Assembly: GCA_035250505.1 (NCBI GenBank) | Contig: DATFFC010000020.1 | Coordinates: 1 to 15,194, forward strand | DNA from: DASSBQ01 sp035250505 | Lineage (GTDB): Bacteria; Nitrospirota; Nitrospiria; Nitrospirales; Nitrospiraceae | Direction: 5' to 3' | DNA: 15,194 bases | Shown: positions 14,323 through 15,194 of the stretch, in pieces | Layout of the letters: every line of letters begins with the position of its first letter | How positions within the stretch are numbered: the first letter of the stretch is position 1 | Notes under the pieces: generated by a model | Told to the model about the DNA's origin: nothing | The model's input: only the letters and a program-made list of their open reading frames with translations | Database searches by the model: none | Program-made: the position numbers and the translations under genes

Positions 14323-14362
14323 GTTCGACAGTGTGGGATGTACCGGCTTATCGAAAGGCACG

Positions 14363-15194
14363 CTAGGTGCGCGGCGAACCGACCGATGAAGGCTCAGCCG
14401 TCGTTGGTATGGAGATGTCGAATTCTTGCCAGGCGACCCCGCCTTGGCCGTCATTCACGCTGACCTTCACGCGATGCGTGCCGGCCAGTTCTGATGACAC
14501 GGTCCAACTGATCACACCTGATACCGTATCAATTGCCATACCGGGCGGCGCGATTTCTAGTGCGTACTGGAGTGAATCTCCGTCCGGATCATCCGCCTGC
14601 ACTCTATATTCATAGGGCGCCTGATGATTCGGCGCACCGGGTTTCGAGAGTATTCTGGGTGAAGCATTACCCACCACCGCAGGCGTGGATCGATAGGACG
14701 CACCGGGTCCGTCCTGATCCCAAGGTGTCACTTCGACAACAATGGAGTCTTTGCGGGCGAAGCCGGCGGTATCGATGGCCGCTTCGCGGCCCTCTGTGAT
14801 CAACGCATCGTTGCGCCACCACCGATAGACATAGTGAACATCGTCGCCATCGTGGTCAATTCCTGCCACGTTGGCCTTTAAGCGAGTTGAACCCCCTGTA
14901 GGTGACTCAGCTTCCAAATTGATACGGGTGACCACGGGTCTGCTGTTCTGAATCACGGCCGGTTCCGTCTTGAAGGAGGCGCTTCGGTCCTTTCCATCAA
15001 AGGCTATGACCTCTGCTACGATCTTGTCGCCCGTTCTGACCAAATCCGGTGCGATCGACGATGCGGTTACGTCACGAAGAATGTGGTCGTTGACCCACCA
15101 GCGATATTCGTATTGAAGGGAATCGCCGTCTGCGTCCTCTGCATCTATCTCGACGGATATCGGGCCGCCGAGCACAAGAGGAACCGGCGTCGTC
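14363..15194 (-). CDS. Partial Ig/cadherin-like repeat surface protein (C-terminal part)
   Basis: 276 residues are visible; the frame is open through the right edge, so the N-terminus lies outside. Two related repeats are seen: DADGDSLQYEYRWWVNDHIL and, about 90 residues later, DHDGDDVHYVYRWWRNDALI. Each is followed by a strand ending VAEVIAFDGKD or VVEVTPWDQDG and by TEPAVIQNSRP or STPAVVGNASP. A third, different domain (about 190-265) carries DDPDGDSLQYALEIAPPGMA and TVSGVISWTV, the pattern of putative-Ig (He_PIG) or cadherin-like domains. The DxDGD stretches are probable calcium-binding loops. Such arrays occur in secreted or surface-exposed proteins. The C-terminal end is a short Thr/Pro/Ser tail with no sorting motif visible. 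An in-frame GTG at 15175 exists, but repeat-like sequence continues upstream, so it is unlikely to be the true start. Confidence 0.85.
   Translation of the reverse strand, partial: TTPVPLVLGGPISVEIDAEDADGDSLQYEYRWWVNDHILRDVTASSIAPDLVRTGDKIVAEVIAFDGKDRSASFKTEPAVIQNSRPVVTRINLEAESPTGGSTRLKANVAGIDHDGDDVHYVYRWWRNDALITEGREAAIDTAGFARKDSIVVEVTPWDQDGPGASYRSTPAVVGNASPRILSKPGAPNHQAPYEYRVQADDPDGDSLQYALEIAPPGMAIDTVSGVISWTVSSELAGTHRVKVSVNDGQGGVAWQEFDISIPTTAEPSSVGSPRT

Overview
The window looks like a chromosomal segment of a GC-rich, Gram-negative bacterium. Evidence for an outer-membrane organism: a lipid-A-disaccharide-synthase-N-terminal (LAB_N) protein, an ArnT-like GT39 transferase, several signal-peptide proteins with periplasmic-type domains, and Tat components. 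The gene mix and style (MidA-like methyltransferase, X17-type M1-like metalloprotease, Ig-repeat surface protein, TAGAAT-type promoters) remind me of Nitrospira (Nitrospirota). That assignment is an inference, because no rRNA or marker alignment was possible. I see no IS element, tRNA, rRNA, CRISPR array or phage gene. The segment is dense and orderly, so it reads as core or near-core genome rather than an island.

Left part (1-2630, minus strand): the first 18 codons of an exported-looking protein running off the left edge, behind a consensus Shine-Dalgarno; a tandem pair of TatA/TatB-type translocase subunits; and a MidA/NDUFAF7-type SAM-dependent methyltransferase. Plus-strand block (2760-6442): an unrecognised secreted protein divergent from midA, then a good sigma70-type promoter driving a three-gene cassette of GT2 glycosyltransferase, stand-alone LAB_N membrane protein and GT39 membrane glycosyltransferase. 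The last two overlap at TGATG. This cassette probably makes a polyprenyl-phosphate-linked sugar and transfers it to lipid A or another envelope acceptor.

Right part (6439-15194, minus strand, transcribed right to left): an Ig/cadherin-like repeat protein (5' end off the window), then phoH - ybeY - ftsY (RNA maintenance and SRP targeting), a two-receiver response regulator with no output domain, an M1-like metalloprotease, a TolB-like beta-propeller protein and a PAP2 phosphatase with a multi-helix C-terminal extension. Protease, propeller and phosphatase overlap at their start/stop codons, so they look translationally coupled. The plus-strand GT39 gene and the minus-strand PAP2 gene converge with interlocked stop codons (TTAA).

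The most interesting items are the coupled regulator-protease-propeller-phosphatase array, the GT2/LAB_N/GT39 cassette in which LAB_N may replace the missing GT2 membrane anchor, the identical 12-base -10 element before midA and phoH, and the uncharacterised secreted protein at 2760-3380. I did not find a clear new defence or mobile system.
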